Shown: positions 52,740 through 61,546, numbered from the stretch's first letter. The stretch is 64,000 nt of DNA from Paenibacillus andongensis (GCF_025369935.1 NZ_CP104467.1:7075001-7139000), one strand, 5' to 3'. Numbers and translations: made by a program. Notes: a model not told the origin generated them from the letters alone.

Positions 52740-54095
52740 TCATAGGCTAATCCCCCCTCTTATTCCGTTCATATTTCTTGCAGGTATCCAACCTGTTAGC
52801 AGGGCTCCACCCTCCCAATGGTTGCCAGCGATAAGTTCGCCTCCGTGTCGCCTTACAATTCTTTGTGAAATGGTTAACCCTAATCCGCTGCCGCCAGTGG
52901 AACGATTTCTAGATTCTTCACCACGATATAGCGGTTCAAAAACTCGTTGCAGTTCTTCCCAAGAGAAGCCCGGCCCTGTATCACGTATCGTAAAATTCAC
53001 TTTTTCATCTTCTTTATAACACTGAACAACAATTTCACCATAGGTGGGTGTGTGTCTGACGGCATTATCCAAAAAATTGTTCATCATACGTTCCAATAAG
53101 TGCATGTCACCGCTAATGAAGCAGTCGTCTGTTGTATGGCTCGAGATCGAGATGTGCTTCTGCCGAGCCAGCGGACTTAGACTGTCAATCGACTTCTGGA
53201 TGATGAGTTTAAAATCAATCGTATTATTGGGAAGTTTCCTCTCCACATATTCCATCTTTGTAAATGTGAAAAGGTCTTCTACCAGCCGATCCAATTGCGC
53301 TGATTTTTCCTTGCAAACCGCCAGATACTTTGTTGTTTTCTCCGGAGATTGAGCAATTCCTTGCTCCAGACCATCTAAATAACCTCGTAAGGCGAATAGC
53401 GGGGTCCGTAAATCATGTGCGACAGCTGCGATCACGAATCGACGTTCTTCTTCCAATTCCGCTTGTTTTTGAAAAGATTTTTGAAGCCCCTTCACCATCA
53501 CTTCGAATGCATCGCGTACTTCGGAGATTTCGGTGATCCTGGACCTGGGTAACTCCACTTCCCACTCTCCAGCAGCAATTTGTCTGGCTGCAAAGCTCAT
53601 CTTTTCAAGAGGGTTAAGAAGGAACTTTCGCATTTCAACACCAATAATAAAGAAAGCTAACAATAGTCCGGCAAACATCGAAATCATCTGAACCGTACTT
53701 GACTTAGGCAGATAAATGACGACTCTTCCAAGTAAATGACCGTCCGCTACGACGGAGAACCGTTCAGTTGACGACAATGAGCCATGACGCTCTGGATTAG
53801 ACCGATAAATTTCCTGATCTGACGCAGATAGAATATCCACTTCCATCTTCACTTGCTGCATTTGGGTGTGCAATTGGTTTTGCCAGTTCGGATCCCTCCA
53901 TTTGTCCGAGCCCGCTTCGATCATGTGAATGGTCTCGTTTAAATGTCTTTGCAGAATCTCACTTTGCGGCCCGCTTTTTGCGAAGCTGAGTGTTTTTGTC
54001 TCCATGAAGTGAACTGTCACATAGAAGAGCCACGGCACTAGCGATATGAAGAAGAAGACCAGCATAATAAACGTACGAATGCGAAGTGTTCTCAT
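52740..54095 (-). CDS. Sensor histidine kinase (OmpR-partner type)
   Basis: 451 residues. Helix 1 (about 8-30), an outer domain of about 100 residues, helix 2 (about 133-153), HAMP, then HisKA with AAVAHDLRTPLFALRGYL and HATPase with NNFLDNAVRHTP, DTGPGFS and GGSGLGLTIS. The response regulator gene ends one base before its ATG, so they form an operon. The signal is unknown. The ger operon and the DJ-1 genes are neighbours, with no clear link. Confidence 0.9.
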   Translation of the reverse strand: MRTLRIRTFIMLVFFFISLVPWLFYVTVHFMETKTLSFAKSGPQSEILQRHLNETIHMIEAGSDKWRDPNWQNQLHTQMQQVKMEVDILSASDQEIYRSNPERHGSLSSTERFSVVADGHLLGRVVIYLPKSSTVQMISMFAGLLLAFFIIGVEMRKFLLNPLEKMSFAARQIAAGEWEVELPRSRITEISEVRDAFEVMVKGLQKSFQKQAELEEERRFVIAAVAHDLRTPLFALRGYLDGLEQGIAQSPEKTTKYLAVCKEKSAQLDRLVEDLFTFTKMEYVERKLPNNTIDFKLIIQKSIDSLSPLARQKHISISSHTTDDCFISGDMHLLERMMNNFLDNAVRHTPTYGEIVVQCYKEDEKVNFTIRDTGPGFSWEELQRVFEPLYRGEESRNRSTGGSGLGLTISQRIVRRHGGELIAGNHWEGGALLTGWIPARNMNGIRGGISL

Positions 54096-54096
54096 T

Positions 54097-54786
54097 TTAT
54101 CCTCCCTCGAAGCGATACCCTACTCCCCACACGTTGACCAAGTATTGAGGATGATTCGGATCGGATTCAATTTTTTCGCGAAGTCGACCGAGATGCACCC
54201 GAATCGTATGCTTATCGCCCACCCCTTCCCAAAATTTTGCAAGTATCTGTTCATATGTAAAAACATGCCTGGGGTGTTCAGCAAATAGTTGCAGCAATTC
54301 ATACTCCCTAGGCGTGAGTACTACGTTCTTCCCATCCACGATCACTTCTCTTGTGGATAGATTTAGCTTAATGCGGCCAAAATCCAAGATCTTTTCATCC
54401 ATTTGCAGCTGAGAAGCCGAACGCCGCAATACAGCTTTTATCCTGGCTACGATCTCACCGGGTGAAGCAGTTTTGACGATATAATCGTCGCCGCCGAGCG
54501 TCAGTCCTCGAATCTTGTCCACATCATCGCTGCGTGCGCTCAAAAAAAGGATTGGAACGTTGCTCTCCGCCCGAATCCGGCGACATAACTCAAATCCATT
54601 TTGTCCCGGCATCATGATGTCAAGAACAATGCAATGAATGGAACTCTTCTCAAACAAGGCCCACGCCCCGACGGTATCGCAAGCAGTTAGAACCTGAAAA
54701 TTTTCGTACTCCAAAAAATCCCTCAATAGTTCAACGATACTTTGGTCATCGTCTACAACCAGTATCGTACTTCTTACTTCACTCAT
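54097..54786 (-). CDS. OmpR/PhoB family response regulator
   Basis: 229 residues. LVVDDDQSIVELL, phospho-Asp in CIVLDIMMPGQNG, GGDDYIVKTASPGE (Lys kept, but the usual Pro after it is Thr), and a winged-helix domain with LTPREYELLQLF, HTIRVHLGRLREKIE and NVWGVGYRF. Upstream of its partner kinase on the minus strand. Confidence 0.92.
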   Translation of the reverse strand: MSEVRSTILVVDDDQSIVELLRDFLEYENFQVLTACDTVGAWALFEKSSIHCIVLDIMMPGQNGFELCRRIRAESNVPILFLSARSDDVDKIRGLTLGGDDYIVKTASPGEIVARIKAVLRRSASQLQMDEKILDFGRIKLNLSTREVIVDGKNVVLTPREYELLQLFAEHPRHVFTYEQILAKFWEGVGDKHTIRVHLGRLREKIESDPNHPQYLVNVWGVGYRFEGG

Positions 54787-55003
54787 GAATATCCCACCTT
54801 TGCGTTCCTAGTTTATCATTTTTTCTGGAAGAACGAACGCAACTTCATGTTTTGTGATGAAATGTTTATTGTTTTGTTACCTTTTTAAAGCTTCGTTTGA
54901 GATATTCATTTGTTATGATTCTTCTTGCTAAGGGTGAAATTGACCAGAAGGAATACCACAGTCTGAAAGATCTTCTAACAAAATAATATGAGGAGGTTTA
55001 TGA

Positions 55004-56059
55004 ATGTTAACGGTTCAAATTGTGCTTTTTGATGGCTTCGACCTTCTGGATGCCATTGCGCCTTACGAAGTTTTTTGCGCTGCTGCCATGTATGCTGAGA
55101 ATGCGTTAAGCGTAGAGTTCGTTACCGCCGAAGGACCGAGGTCCGTGGTTAGCGGCATCAACGGATTAAAGATTGAAGCGAGCAGCAGATTGAACCCGGA
55201 ACGTGCGGACATCATTCTCGTGCCTGGCGCGTCGGGTAGCGTCGCAGGAGATGGCCCCGATTCGATCCCGGCTATTTTGAAGCGCGCAATAAATACAGAA
55301 TTGACCGGAATGATCAGGCAGGCAATCGGGCAAAAAGACATCGTCGTCGCCACGGTTTGCGGCGGTTCGCTGCTGCTGGCCATGGGAGGGCACTTGGATG
55401 GCAGACCGGCAGTAACGCATCATCTGGGCATGGATTTACTTGGAGCAACCGGTGCCATTCCCATTCCGGCACGCGTAGTGGACGACGGCAACCTGGTTAC
55501 CGGCGGCGGCGTCACTTCGGGACTCGATGTAGCGCTGTATCTGGTGGAACGCGAGCTTGGACCGCGCATCGCACACGCGGTAGAGCAGTTGTTCGAATAT
55601 GAACGGAGGGGAACGGTTTGGCGGGAAAAAGGAATAGCGCCTAGCTCTCCTAAGGCAGTGACGGGTGAAGAAACGAACATCGAGGCGAACAAAGCGGGGA
55701 TGGCCCACGACATCAGTAATACTTCATACGGGAAATCTGACTTCGACGGGGACTGGAATACGATAATAGCTACGCCCGTCGGGAAAATGGAGGTCAAGCT
55801 CTCCATATCAACTAGTAATGGGATCATCCAAGGCAAGGCAACGCAAGAGGATGAGACGATCGACTTTATAAACCCGTTACTTCAGGACAACAAGCTTACC
55901 TGGTCACTGCGCATCACGAAACCAATACTCTTAAACCTGAACTTCGAAGTTGCCGCGGGCGGAGATCATATGACCGGTATCGTTAAGGCCGGCATACTGC
56001 CGGCATCTAAATTAACAGGTAAGCGGGTTTCCTTGCCCAGAAATGTGCATTTGCAATAA
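55004..56059 (+). CDS. DJ-1/PfpI family protein with a C-terminal beta-barrel-like domain
   Basis: 351 residues. Residues 1-200 are a class I glutamine-amidotransferase-like fold close to isonitrile hydratases: VQIVLFDGFDLLDAIAPYEVF, nucleophile elbow VATVCGGSLLLA (Cys), HHLGMDLLGATGA, GGGVTSGLDVALYLVE. Residues about 240-350 form a separate lipocalin-like strand-rich domain (DFDGDWNTIIATPVGKMEVKL, GDHMTGIVKAGILP), seen elsewhere as an add-on domain of unknown role. AGGAGG stands before the ATG. It has no signal peptide, unlike its paralogue at 56782. Confidence 0.88.
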   Translation: MLTVQIVLFDGFDLLDAIAPYEVFCAAAMYAENALSVEFVTAEGPRSVVSGINGLKIEASSRLNPERADIILVPGASGSVAGDGPDSIPAILKRAINTELTGMIRQAIGQKDIVVATVCGGSLLLAMGGHLDGRPAVTHHLGMDLLGATGAIPIPARVVDDGNLVTGGGVTSGLDVALYLVERELGPRIAHAVEQLFEYERRGTVWREKGIAPSSPKAVTGEETNIEANKAGMAHDISNTSYGKSDFDGDWNTIIATPVGKMEVKLSISTSNGIIQGKATQEDETIDFINPLLQDNKLTWSLRITKPILLNLNFEVAAGGDHMTGIVKAGILPASKLTGKRVSLPRNVHLQ

Positions 56060-56086
56060 AGTGAAGCCTCGGGGGTTTGGGATTGC

Positions 56087-56719
56087 ATGAAGAAGTGGAA
56101 AACATTATATGGACTTTTAGCCTTTGTCAGTATTCTATTTATCCTTTACGCCTTGGTGGTCAATTATATGATCGATCCCGGAGCCGAGGCATTTTTAAGC
56201 TATAAAACCGGACTGAAGCGCGAGCTAAATCTCCCGGTCTGGTTAAACGTGATGCACGTTCATGTTGCGTTTGCTTGCATCGCTATGGCGGCGGGGCTAC
56301 TCAATTTTTCCAATCAAATCTTTGAAAAAAGCCGCAAATTCCATCGCATAAATGGCTACGTTTATTTAGTGTCCGTACTTCTTGTCGTGATTACTTCCGG
56401 ATACATGGCGCCTTACGCCACCGGAGGTAAAATAAGCAGTATGGGGTTCAATGCGCTTAATATTCTTTGGCTGCTTATCACCATTATGGCGCTCCTACAG
56501 ATCAAAAAGAAACGCATCATCCAGCACCGGAATTGGATGATCCGAAGTTACGCCTTTTGTTTTACGAACATGCTGATTCATCTCATCACCTCCCTTTTTC
56601 ATCAGGGATTCGGCCTCCTTTACGTTACCAGCTATGCAATTGGCGTTTACGGCTCCATTGTGCTGCTGCTGGTCATTCCTAACGTCATCATTAGAACGAT
56701 CGGTCAATCAAAGAGGTAA
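56087..56719 (+). CDS. DUF2306-like membrane protein
   Basis: 210 residues with about six helices. Conserved-looking His residues in helices: MHVHVAFACIAMAAGLLNF, KFHRINGYVYLVSVLL, IIQHRNWMIRSYAFCFTNM. The HR-x-NG and QHR-x-WMIR-x-Y motifs are those of DUF2306 proteins, which may bind haem (inference). It lies between the two DJ-1 paralogues, 27 bases after the first. Confidence 0.85.
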   Translation: MKKWKTLYGLLAFVSILFILYALVVNYMIDPGAEAFLSYKTGLKRELNLPVWLNVMHVHVAFACIAMAAGLLNFSNQIFEKSRKFHRINGYVYLVSVLLVVITSGYMAPYATGGKISSMGFNALNILWLLITIMALLQIKKKRIIQHRNWMIRSYAFCFTNMLIHLITSLFHQGFGLLYVTSYAIGVYGSIVLLLVIPNVIIRTIGQSKR

Positions 56720-56781
56720 CAATACAAAAAATCCCTTAGGGCTAACATGCCTTGAGCTATACGAAAGGAATAAGTATAAAG

Positions 56782-57606
56782 ATGAAAAAATTTTTTGGAC
56801 TACTCATGTCGCTGGCACTGGTTCTAAGTTTAGTAGCCCCTGTAGCAAGTGCGAAAACAAAAGAAGATAAGGATACATCCAAGGACAAAAGTACTCACGT
56901 TCAAATCGTATTATTCGATGGTTTCGATCTGATGGACGCATTAGGGCCATATGAAGTATTCGCTGCCGCGGGAATGTACTCAGGAGGAGCCGTTACTGTG
57001 GAATTGGTATCCGCAGAAGGTAAGCGTTCTGTCCCGAGCGGCCTGAGTGGGCCCGCCCTCGAAGCACAAGCCGCATTAGACCCAAATCGTCCTGGCATTA
57101 TTTTGGTGCCTGGAGCTTCAGGCAAGCCAGCGGGCGATTCGGAAGATGCCATTCCGAATATATTAAGGCAGGCCATGAAGACAGGCTTACCGGATATGTT
57201 GAAACAAGCTTTTAACAATAAGGAAGTCACTGTAGCAACAGTATGTGGAGGTACATTGCTGCCTGCGATGGAAGGTTTGTTAAAAGGTAGACACGCGGTT
57301 ACCAATCATTTAGGCATGGATGCATTAGGAGCTCTCGGAGCAATTCCAATTGAAGCAAGAGTAGTTGAAGATAGTCCTCGTTTCGTGAGCGGGGGAGGTG
57401 TTACTTCTGGACTTGACGTGGCCTTGTACTTGGTCGACCGTGAATTAGGGCCCCAAATCGCAGCTGCTGTAGAAAAGCTATTCGAGTATGAGAAAAGAGG
57501 CACTGTGTGGCGGGCGGAAGGCATTGCGCCGATCGACTTTAATACGAGTCCAAAAGCGTCTGAAGAAAAACAACCTGCTGCTTCCGTGAGTAACGCCGAA
57601 AAGTGA
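56782..57606 (+). CDS. Secreted DJ-1/PfpI family protein
   Basis: 274 residues. A signal peptide (MKKFFGLLMSLALVLSLV, cut after VASA) precedes a DJ-1/PfpI domain very like residues 1-205 of the protein at 55004: the same FDGFDL-DA-GPYEVF, VATVCGGTLLPA with Cys, NHLGMDALGALGAIP and GGGVTSGLDVALYLVDRELGP blocks. It lacks the second's C-terminal barrel. ATG 56782 starts the signal peptide; AAAGGA lies about 13 bases before, rather far. An exported member of this normally cytosolic family is unusual. Confidence 0.87.
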   Translation: MKKFFGLLMSLALVLSLVAPVASAKTKEDKDTSKDKSTHVQIVLFDGFDLMDALGPYEVFAAAGMYSGGAVTVELVSAEGKRSVPSGLSGPALEAQAALDPNRPGIILVPGASGKPAGDSEDAIPNILRQAMKTGLPDMLKQAFNNKEVTVATVCGGTLLPAMEGLLKGRHAVTNHLGMDALGALGAIPIEARVVEDSPRFVSGGGVTSGLDVALYLVDRELGPQIAAAVEKLFEYEKRGTVWRAEGIAPIDFNTSPKASEEKQPAASVSNAEK

Positions 57607-57685
57607 GGCGAGAAGGTTCGAATAAAATAATACGGCGCCAATCAATGCCCAAATAGGGGTTCCGCCAATATTTTAACAAAAATAT

Positions 57686-57724
57686 ACGCTAAGCCATCAA
57701 TCATGTCGGGCTTGGCGTTTTTTT
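57686..57724 (+). terminator. Terminator of the DJ-1 cluster
   Basis: CGCTAAGCC/GGCTTGGCG stem, then T7. Confidence 0.8.
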
Positions 57725-57888
57725 GCTTTAAATCCAATAGTCCGGCGGCGGTATTACCCGGACCCAGAGCACTGCTCATTCAACTTCCTGTTCTTTCAGC
57801 GGCTGTAATGAACTGAGAGACGTATTCTGTTATCGCTCGCCCTAAATGAATCCGTTAGATATCGTTCTGAATATAATCCATTCTTTTC

Positions 57889-57906
57889 AAACAAAGTATT
57901 TTGTTT
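57889..57906. promoter_or_regulatory. Palindrome upstream of the padR promoter
   Basis: AAACAAAGTATTTTGTTT, perfect 7-base arms, ending 11 bp before the -35 box. Possible operator. The 160 bases before it hold nothing I can name. Confidence 0.35.
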
Positions 57907-57917
57907 AAAACACTACC

Positions 57918-57946
57918 TTGACAGTCATAGTAATGTGTCGTATTAT
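57918..57946 (+). promoter_or_regulatory. SigmaA-type promoter of the padR-ABC operon
   Basis: Perfect TTGACA (57918-57923), 17-base spacer, TATTAT (57941-57946), 20 bases before the padR start codon. Confidence 0.75.
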
Positions 57947-57966
57947 TCAAATATGGAGGTGATGAT

Positions 57967-58296
57967 ATGAGCGAGAACAAAATCACATCCGACCTGCTAC
58001 GCGGACATACGGATACAATGATTTTACGGCTCCTATCCGAAGCTGACCGCTACGGATACGAAATTGTCAAGCTGATTGCCGAGCGCTCGGGCGGCGAATA
58101 TGAATTAAAGGAAGCCACAATGTACTCCAGTGTCAGACGTCTTGAGACAGATGGCGATATCGAGTGGTATTGGGGCGATGAATCTCAGGGCGGACGGCGC
58201 AAGTATTTTAGGATTACTGAAAAGGGCAAGGATACATACGCCCGAAACAAAAGCAATTGGGAGTATGCACAGCGCGTGTTAGAAAACTTATTATAA
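57967..58296 (+). CDS. PadR family transcriptional regulator
   Basis: 109 residues. LLRGHTDTMILRLLSEADRYGYEIVKLIAERSGGEYELKEATMYSSVRRLETDGDIEWYWG is a standard PadR winged helix with GGRRKYFRITEKG as the wing. GGAGGTGAT precedes the ATG. First gene of the operon with the pentapeptide and ABC genes, which it likely represses until a drug binds. Confidence 0.9.
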   Translation: MSENKITSDLLRGHTDTMILRLLSEADRYGYEIVKLIAERSGGEYELKEATMYSSVRRLETDGDIEWYWGDESQGGRRKYFRITEKGKDTYARNKSNWEYAQRVLENLL

Positions 58297-58309
58297 GGAG
58301 ATTGATAAT

Positions 58310-59176
58310 ATGAATCCGAAGTTGACGAACTATTTGAACGGTGTTTTTACACCATACGACGGGGTAAAAAGCGTCACCGAATTAAAGGCCGATCTGCACT
58401 CCGATTTGCAGGAGCGGTACCGTGAACTCAAAGCCGAGGGCAAAGACGATGAAACAGCATTTAAGATGACTATTGAGAGTATCGGCGACATTGAACAAAC
58501 GATCCTGGAGGTCGCCAACCTCTCCCGCTCGTTGGAACGGCAAGTCGTGACAAACTTTAGCGCGAGCAACTTGCCAATGAGCGACTTTGCGGGCGTTACT
58601 GCGCATAAAGGCCAATTTAATGCTAGTTCGTTACGCGGTTCCGACTTTGTGGGTGCAGACTTGACCGGCAGTTCATTTAAGGCCAGCGACGCACGTGAAG
58701 CCAAATTTGACCGCGCGAATTTGACTGACTGTAGCTTTACCTCCCTAGATCTTTCAAACGCGAGCTTTAATGAATCGATCCTTGTACGCACCAACTTCAG
58801 CACTTCGGGGCTGGACGGAGCAAAATTCACAGGCATAAAACTGACCGACGTTACGCTAACCAAGACCGATCTTAGAAAAACAATCTTTGAAGGTTGTATA
58901 TTTGACGGCGTGGACTTCAAATATTGCGACCTGAGCGGGCAACGTTTTGACGGGCAAACCTTTATCGGCGTTAAGTTTGACAAGTCGGCATTAACCGAAG
59001 CTTCGTTTAGGGGCGCTACACTCAAGAATGTATCTTTTCAGGCGTTCTTTTCATTGACCAATAAGTATTACCGTGGCATCAAATCCATCTGCTTTGACGG
59101 AGCATTGATGGATAAGTTGACTTATGCCTCTCTTAAGGGCATGGGAGCCGATTTGTCTAAGGTTACTGTTCGATAA
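58310..59176 (+). CDS. Pentapeptide-repeat protein with an N-terminal HAAS-like domain
   Basis: 288 residues. Residues 1-75 (LNGVFTPYDGVKSVTELKADLHSDL-x-ERY-x-EL-x-AEGK-x-x-ETAF) match the small helical domain normally fused to membrane proteins encoded next to PadR genes. Residues about 80-265 are pentapeptide repeats (A-D/N-L/F-x-x), for example GADLTGSSFKASDAREAKFDRANL. Pentapeptide proteins can fold as DNA-mimicking right-handed helices that shield gyrase. No membrane segment. Thirteen bases after padR. Confidence 0.85.
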   Translation: MNPKLTNYLNGVFTPYDGVKSVTELKADLHSDLQERYRELKAEGKDDETAFKMTIESIGDIEQTILEVANLSRSLERQVVTNFSASNLPMSDFAGVTAHKGQFNASSLRGSDFVGADLTGSSFKASDAREAKFDRANLTDCSFTSLDLSNASFNESILVRTNFSTSGLDGAKFTGIKLTDVTLTKTDLRKTIFEGCIFDGVDFKYCDLSGQRFDGQTFIGVKFDKSALTEASFRGATLKNVSFQAFFSLTNKYYRGIKSICFDGALMDKLTYASLKGMGADLSKVTVR

Positions 59177-59189
59177 GGAGGGGAATTTT

Positions 59190-59951
59190 ATGCAAAACAC
59201 ATCAATTAAAGTGGTTGGCCTGCAAAAGTCCTACAAGCAGCTTCAAGTCTTAAAAGGCGTAGATTTCGAGGTGGAAAAGGGTAGTATTTTCGCCCTGCTC
59301 GGTTCCAACGGGGCTGGCAAGACAACGATTGTCAAAATCCTCACCACACTGCTCAAACAAGACAGCGGAACTGCCACCATAAACGGATTCGATGTTGCGT
59401 CAAAACCCGAGAATGTACGGCAAGCGATCAGTCTGACCGGGCAATTTGCCGCCGTAGACGAAATCTTGACCGGACGGGAAAATCTGATTATGATTGCCAA
59501 ATTGCGATACCTCAAAAATCCGCGTCAGGTTGCGGACGATTTGCTTACACGTTTCGGCTTGACAGACGCCGCCGACCGCAGGGCGTCTACTTACTCGGGT
59601 GGTATGCGCCGCAGGCTCGACATCGCCTTGAGCCTTGTGGGAAAACCACAGATCATTTTCCTCGACGAGCCGACCACTGGACTTGATCCCGAGTCGCGTA
59701 TCGAGGTTTGGAAAATTGTTAAGGAGCTTGCCGATGGTGGCACGACGGTACTCCTGACCACGCAGTATTTGGAAGAAGCTGAGCAGCTTGCCGACCGAAT
59801 TGCCATTTTGCACGAGGGTAGAATTATTGCCAACGGCACGCTTTCGGAGCTTAAAAAGATGTTCCCATCCGCAAAGGTGGAGTATGTTGAAAAACAGCCG
59901 ACATTAGAAGAGATATTCCTAGCAATCGTCGGCAAAAAGGAGGGAAAGTAA
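59190..59951 (+). CDS. ABC transporter ATPase, DrrA/daunorubicin-resistance type
   Basis: 253 residues. Walker A GSNGAGKTT, Q-loop TGQFAAVDEILTGRENL, signature YSGGMRRRLDIAL, Walker B IIFLDEPTTGLDP, and a switch region using TQYLEEAEQLADRIAIL, as in DrrA. ATG 59190 follows AAGGAGGGG. It powers the permease encoded at once downstream. Confidence 0.92.
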   Translation: MQNTSIKVVGLQKSYKQLQVLKGVDFEVEKGSIFALLGSNGAGKTTIVKILTTLLKQDSGTATINGFDVASKPENVRQAISLTGQFAAVDEILTGRENLIMIAKLRYLKNPRQVADDLLTRFGLTDAADRRASTYSGGMRRRLDIALSLVGKPQIIFLDEPTTGLDPESRIEVWKIVKELADGGTTVLLTTQYLEEAEQLADRIAILHEGRIIANGTLSELKKMFPSAKVEYVEKQPTLEEIFLAIVGKKEGK

Positions 59952-60719
59952 ATGGAAACGACAAAGAATCACTTCTTCACCGATATTAGTGTTATGCTTG
60001 GACGTTCTATGCGTCATATTTTCCGCAGTATGGATACCATCATCACAGTTTGCATCACTCCAATTGCGATGATGCTGCTGTTCGTCTATGTGTTAGGCGG
60101 TGCTATTCAAGCCGGAACGGATAACTATGTGAATTACCTGTTACCAGGTATTCTGCTTATGGCGATCGCAAGCGGAATCGCCTATACGGCTTACCGCCTG
60201 TTTATGGATAAGCAGCGGGGCATTTTCGAGCGCTTTCACACCATGCCGATTTCACGTTCCGCCTTGCTTTGGGGGCATGTGCTGACCTCGCTCGTATCCA
60301 ACGCCATATCGCTTCTCGTCATCGTTCTCGTAGCGTTGATTATGGGCTTTCGTTCGTCAGCAGGCATATTGCCATGGCTTGCCGTAGCAGGCATACTCGC
60401 ATTGTTTACACTGGCCTTAACTTGGGTCGCGGCGATTTCCGGACTGACCGCAAAAACAATTGAAGGTGCAAGCGCGTTTTCCTATCCACTTATCTTCCTG
60501 CCATTTATCAGTTCAGCATTTGTGCCGACCGAGTCGATGCCGTCAATCGTTCGCGCTTTTGCCGAAAACCAGCCGGTGACCTCGATCGTGAACGCCATCC
60601 GTGCGCTATTGGCAGATCAGCCGGTGGGCAATGATATATGGGTCGCTCTTGCGTGGTGCGTTGGGATATTGTTCGTAGCCTATTTCTTTGCAATGAGGGT
60701 GTATAAAAAACGGGTGTGA
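59952..60719 (+). CDS. ABC-2 type transporter permease, DrrB type
   Basis: 255 residues with six helices and the ABC-2 pattern. It opens with RSMRHIFRSMDTIITVCITPIAMMLLFVYVLGGAI, then LPGILLMAIASGIAYTAYRLFMDKQRGIFERFHTMPISRSALLWGHVL, and FLPFISSAFVPTESMP-x9-ENQPVT near the end. Its ATG directly follows the stop of the ATPase gene. Exports a hydrophobic drug or lipid with DrrA-like partner. Confidence 0.92.
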   Translation: METTKNHFFTDISVMLGRSMRHIFRSMDTIITVCITPIAMMLLFVYVLGGAIQAGTDNYVNYLLPGILLMAIASGIAYTAYRLFMDKQRGIFERFHTMPISRSALLWGHVLTSLVSNAISLLVIVLVALIMGFRSSAGILPWLAVAGILALFTLALTWVAAISGLTAKTIEGASAFSYPLIFLPFISSAFVPTESMPSIVRAFAENQPVTSIVNAIRALLADQPVGNDIWVALAWCVGILFVAYFFAMRVYKKRV

Positions 60720-60796
60720 AAAAAGATCAGCTTTTACTGAATATAAGGGCGCAGCTGATTAGCAGTGTAAAAGTACGAATGTCGTTATAATCACTT

Positions 60797-60957
60797 ATAC
60801 TGAACTTACATCAAGAGGGTATTTATCCAATTTACCGTGCTGTGACAATACAGTGGGATCTAAGGAAAGGGTCTACGTAAATGAATTCTACGGATGCAGT
60901 GCATTTCCTAAGTGCCGAAATATCGGCTCAGCTTAAAGCACCCAGGTGGTGCTTTTT
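60797..60957 (+). ncRNA. Candidate structured RNA ending in a terminator
   Basis: A TATAAT at 60786-60791 (weak -35) could start a transcript near 60797. It would contain CTGT-GACAAT-ACAG, a long AGGAAA...TTTCCT pairing, GCCGA-AATA-TCGGC, and end in the terminator AAAGCACC-CAGGT-GGTGCTTT followed by TTATT (60935-60957). No gene lies directly downstream on this strand. It matches no RNA class I can name. Confidence 0.35.
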
Positions 60958-61028
60958 ATTGTGCCTTACGACTCATTTTTGCAGTCTCCTTCAGTCCCAC
61001 GTCTCGATTCCTTTTTCACTAAACTGCT

Positions 61029-61071
61029 AACGAAACAATGCTACCGTTTGTGCCGGCAGCCTCGTTTCGTT
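61029..61071. repeat. Hairpin with CGGCAGCCTCGT core, copy 1
   Basis: AACGAAAC/GTTTCGTT outer stem and GCTACCG/CGGCAGC inner stem. The 3' arm contains CGGCAGCCTCGT, repeated at 61401. It lies just past the stop of the 77-aa gene. Confidence 0.5.
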
Positions 61072-61092
61072 CTGTTTGAGCTATAGTTCTCG

Positions 61093-61326
61093 TTAGTGAA
61101 ATGAATTGTTGTCAGTAGTCTTTTGGATTATCCTTATCGATACTTTTGATAAAAACCCCAAGTCGAGAACAAGATTATATTTACTATTGGTAAGTTGCAA
61201 TAAATCTTCAACAAAATATGTGCCAAAATCATTGGAGTTATCAGGTTCGCATTCATAAAAGTTATTACATTCTACTGTCCATCCCCCCTGTAATCTTAAT
61301 GGTTGAATTTCATATGGTTTATTCAT
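61093..61326 (-). CDS. Small hypothetical protein (77 aa)
   Basis: Not recognised. ATG 61326 is well placed after AGAGGTG. Acidic middle part (YECEPDNSNDFGTYFVEDLLQL), no signal peptide or membrane segment. The C-terminus looks short for a folded domain and may be truncated. The gene is flanked by two hairpins sharing a 12-base core. Confidence 0.55.
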   Translation of the reverse strand: MNKPYEIQPLRLQGGWTVECNNFYECEPDNSNDFGTYFVEDLLQLTNSKYNLVLDLGFLSKVSIRIIQKTTDNNSFH

Positions 61327-61379
61327 AAATTGCACCTCTTCCACTTAGTAGCCTACTTCCACTAACCTCGTTAACGGAG

Positions 61380-61412
61380 CGAGGCCGCCTATTGATCCTG
61401 CGGCAGCCTCGT
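61380..61412. repeat. Hairpin with CGGCAGCCTCGT core, copy 2
   Basis: CGAGGC-C-GCC/GGC-A-GCCTCG stem upstream of the 77-aa gene. It shares CGGCAGCCTCGT (61401-61412) with the hairpin at 61029. Confidence 0.5.
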
Positions 61413-61546
61413 GATGTGATTTAATTAGTTATCGTTTCCATTATTGTAATGATCCTCTTTTCTACCTGTGATACGGTTCTCCGCGCTTTCTATAACGGCA
61501 AGTAGAGGCCATCCTTTGCGAATAGATTTGCCTTGTAATACCACGA

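Noticed and set aside
58330..59025. Long minus-strand frame opposite the pentapeptide gene
   Set aside because: It is the mirror of the repeat codons on the other strand and has no ribosome site.
60881..61027. Short frame starting ATG 60881 before the terminator at 60935
   Set aside because: The terminator lies inside it and the C-terminal part is not protein-like; treated as a possible RNA instead.
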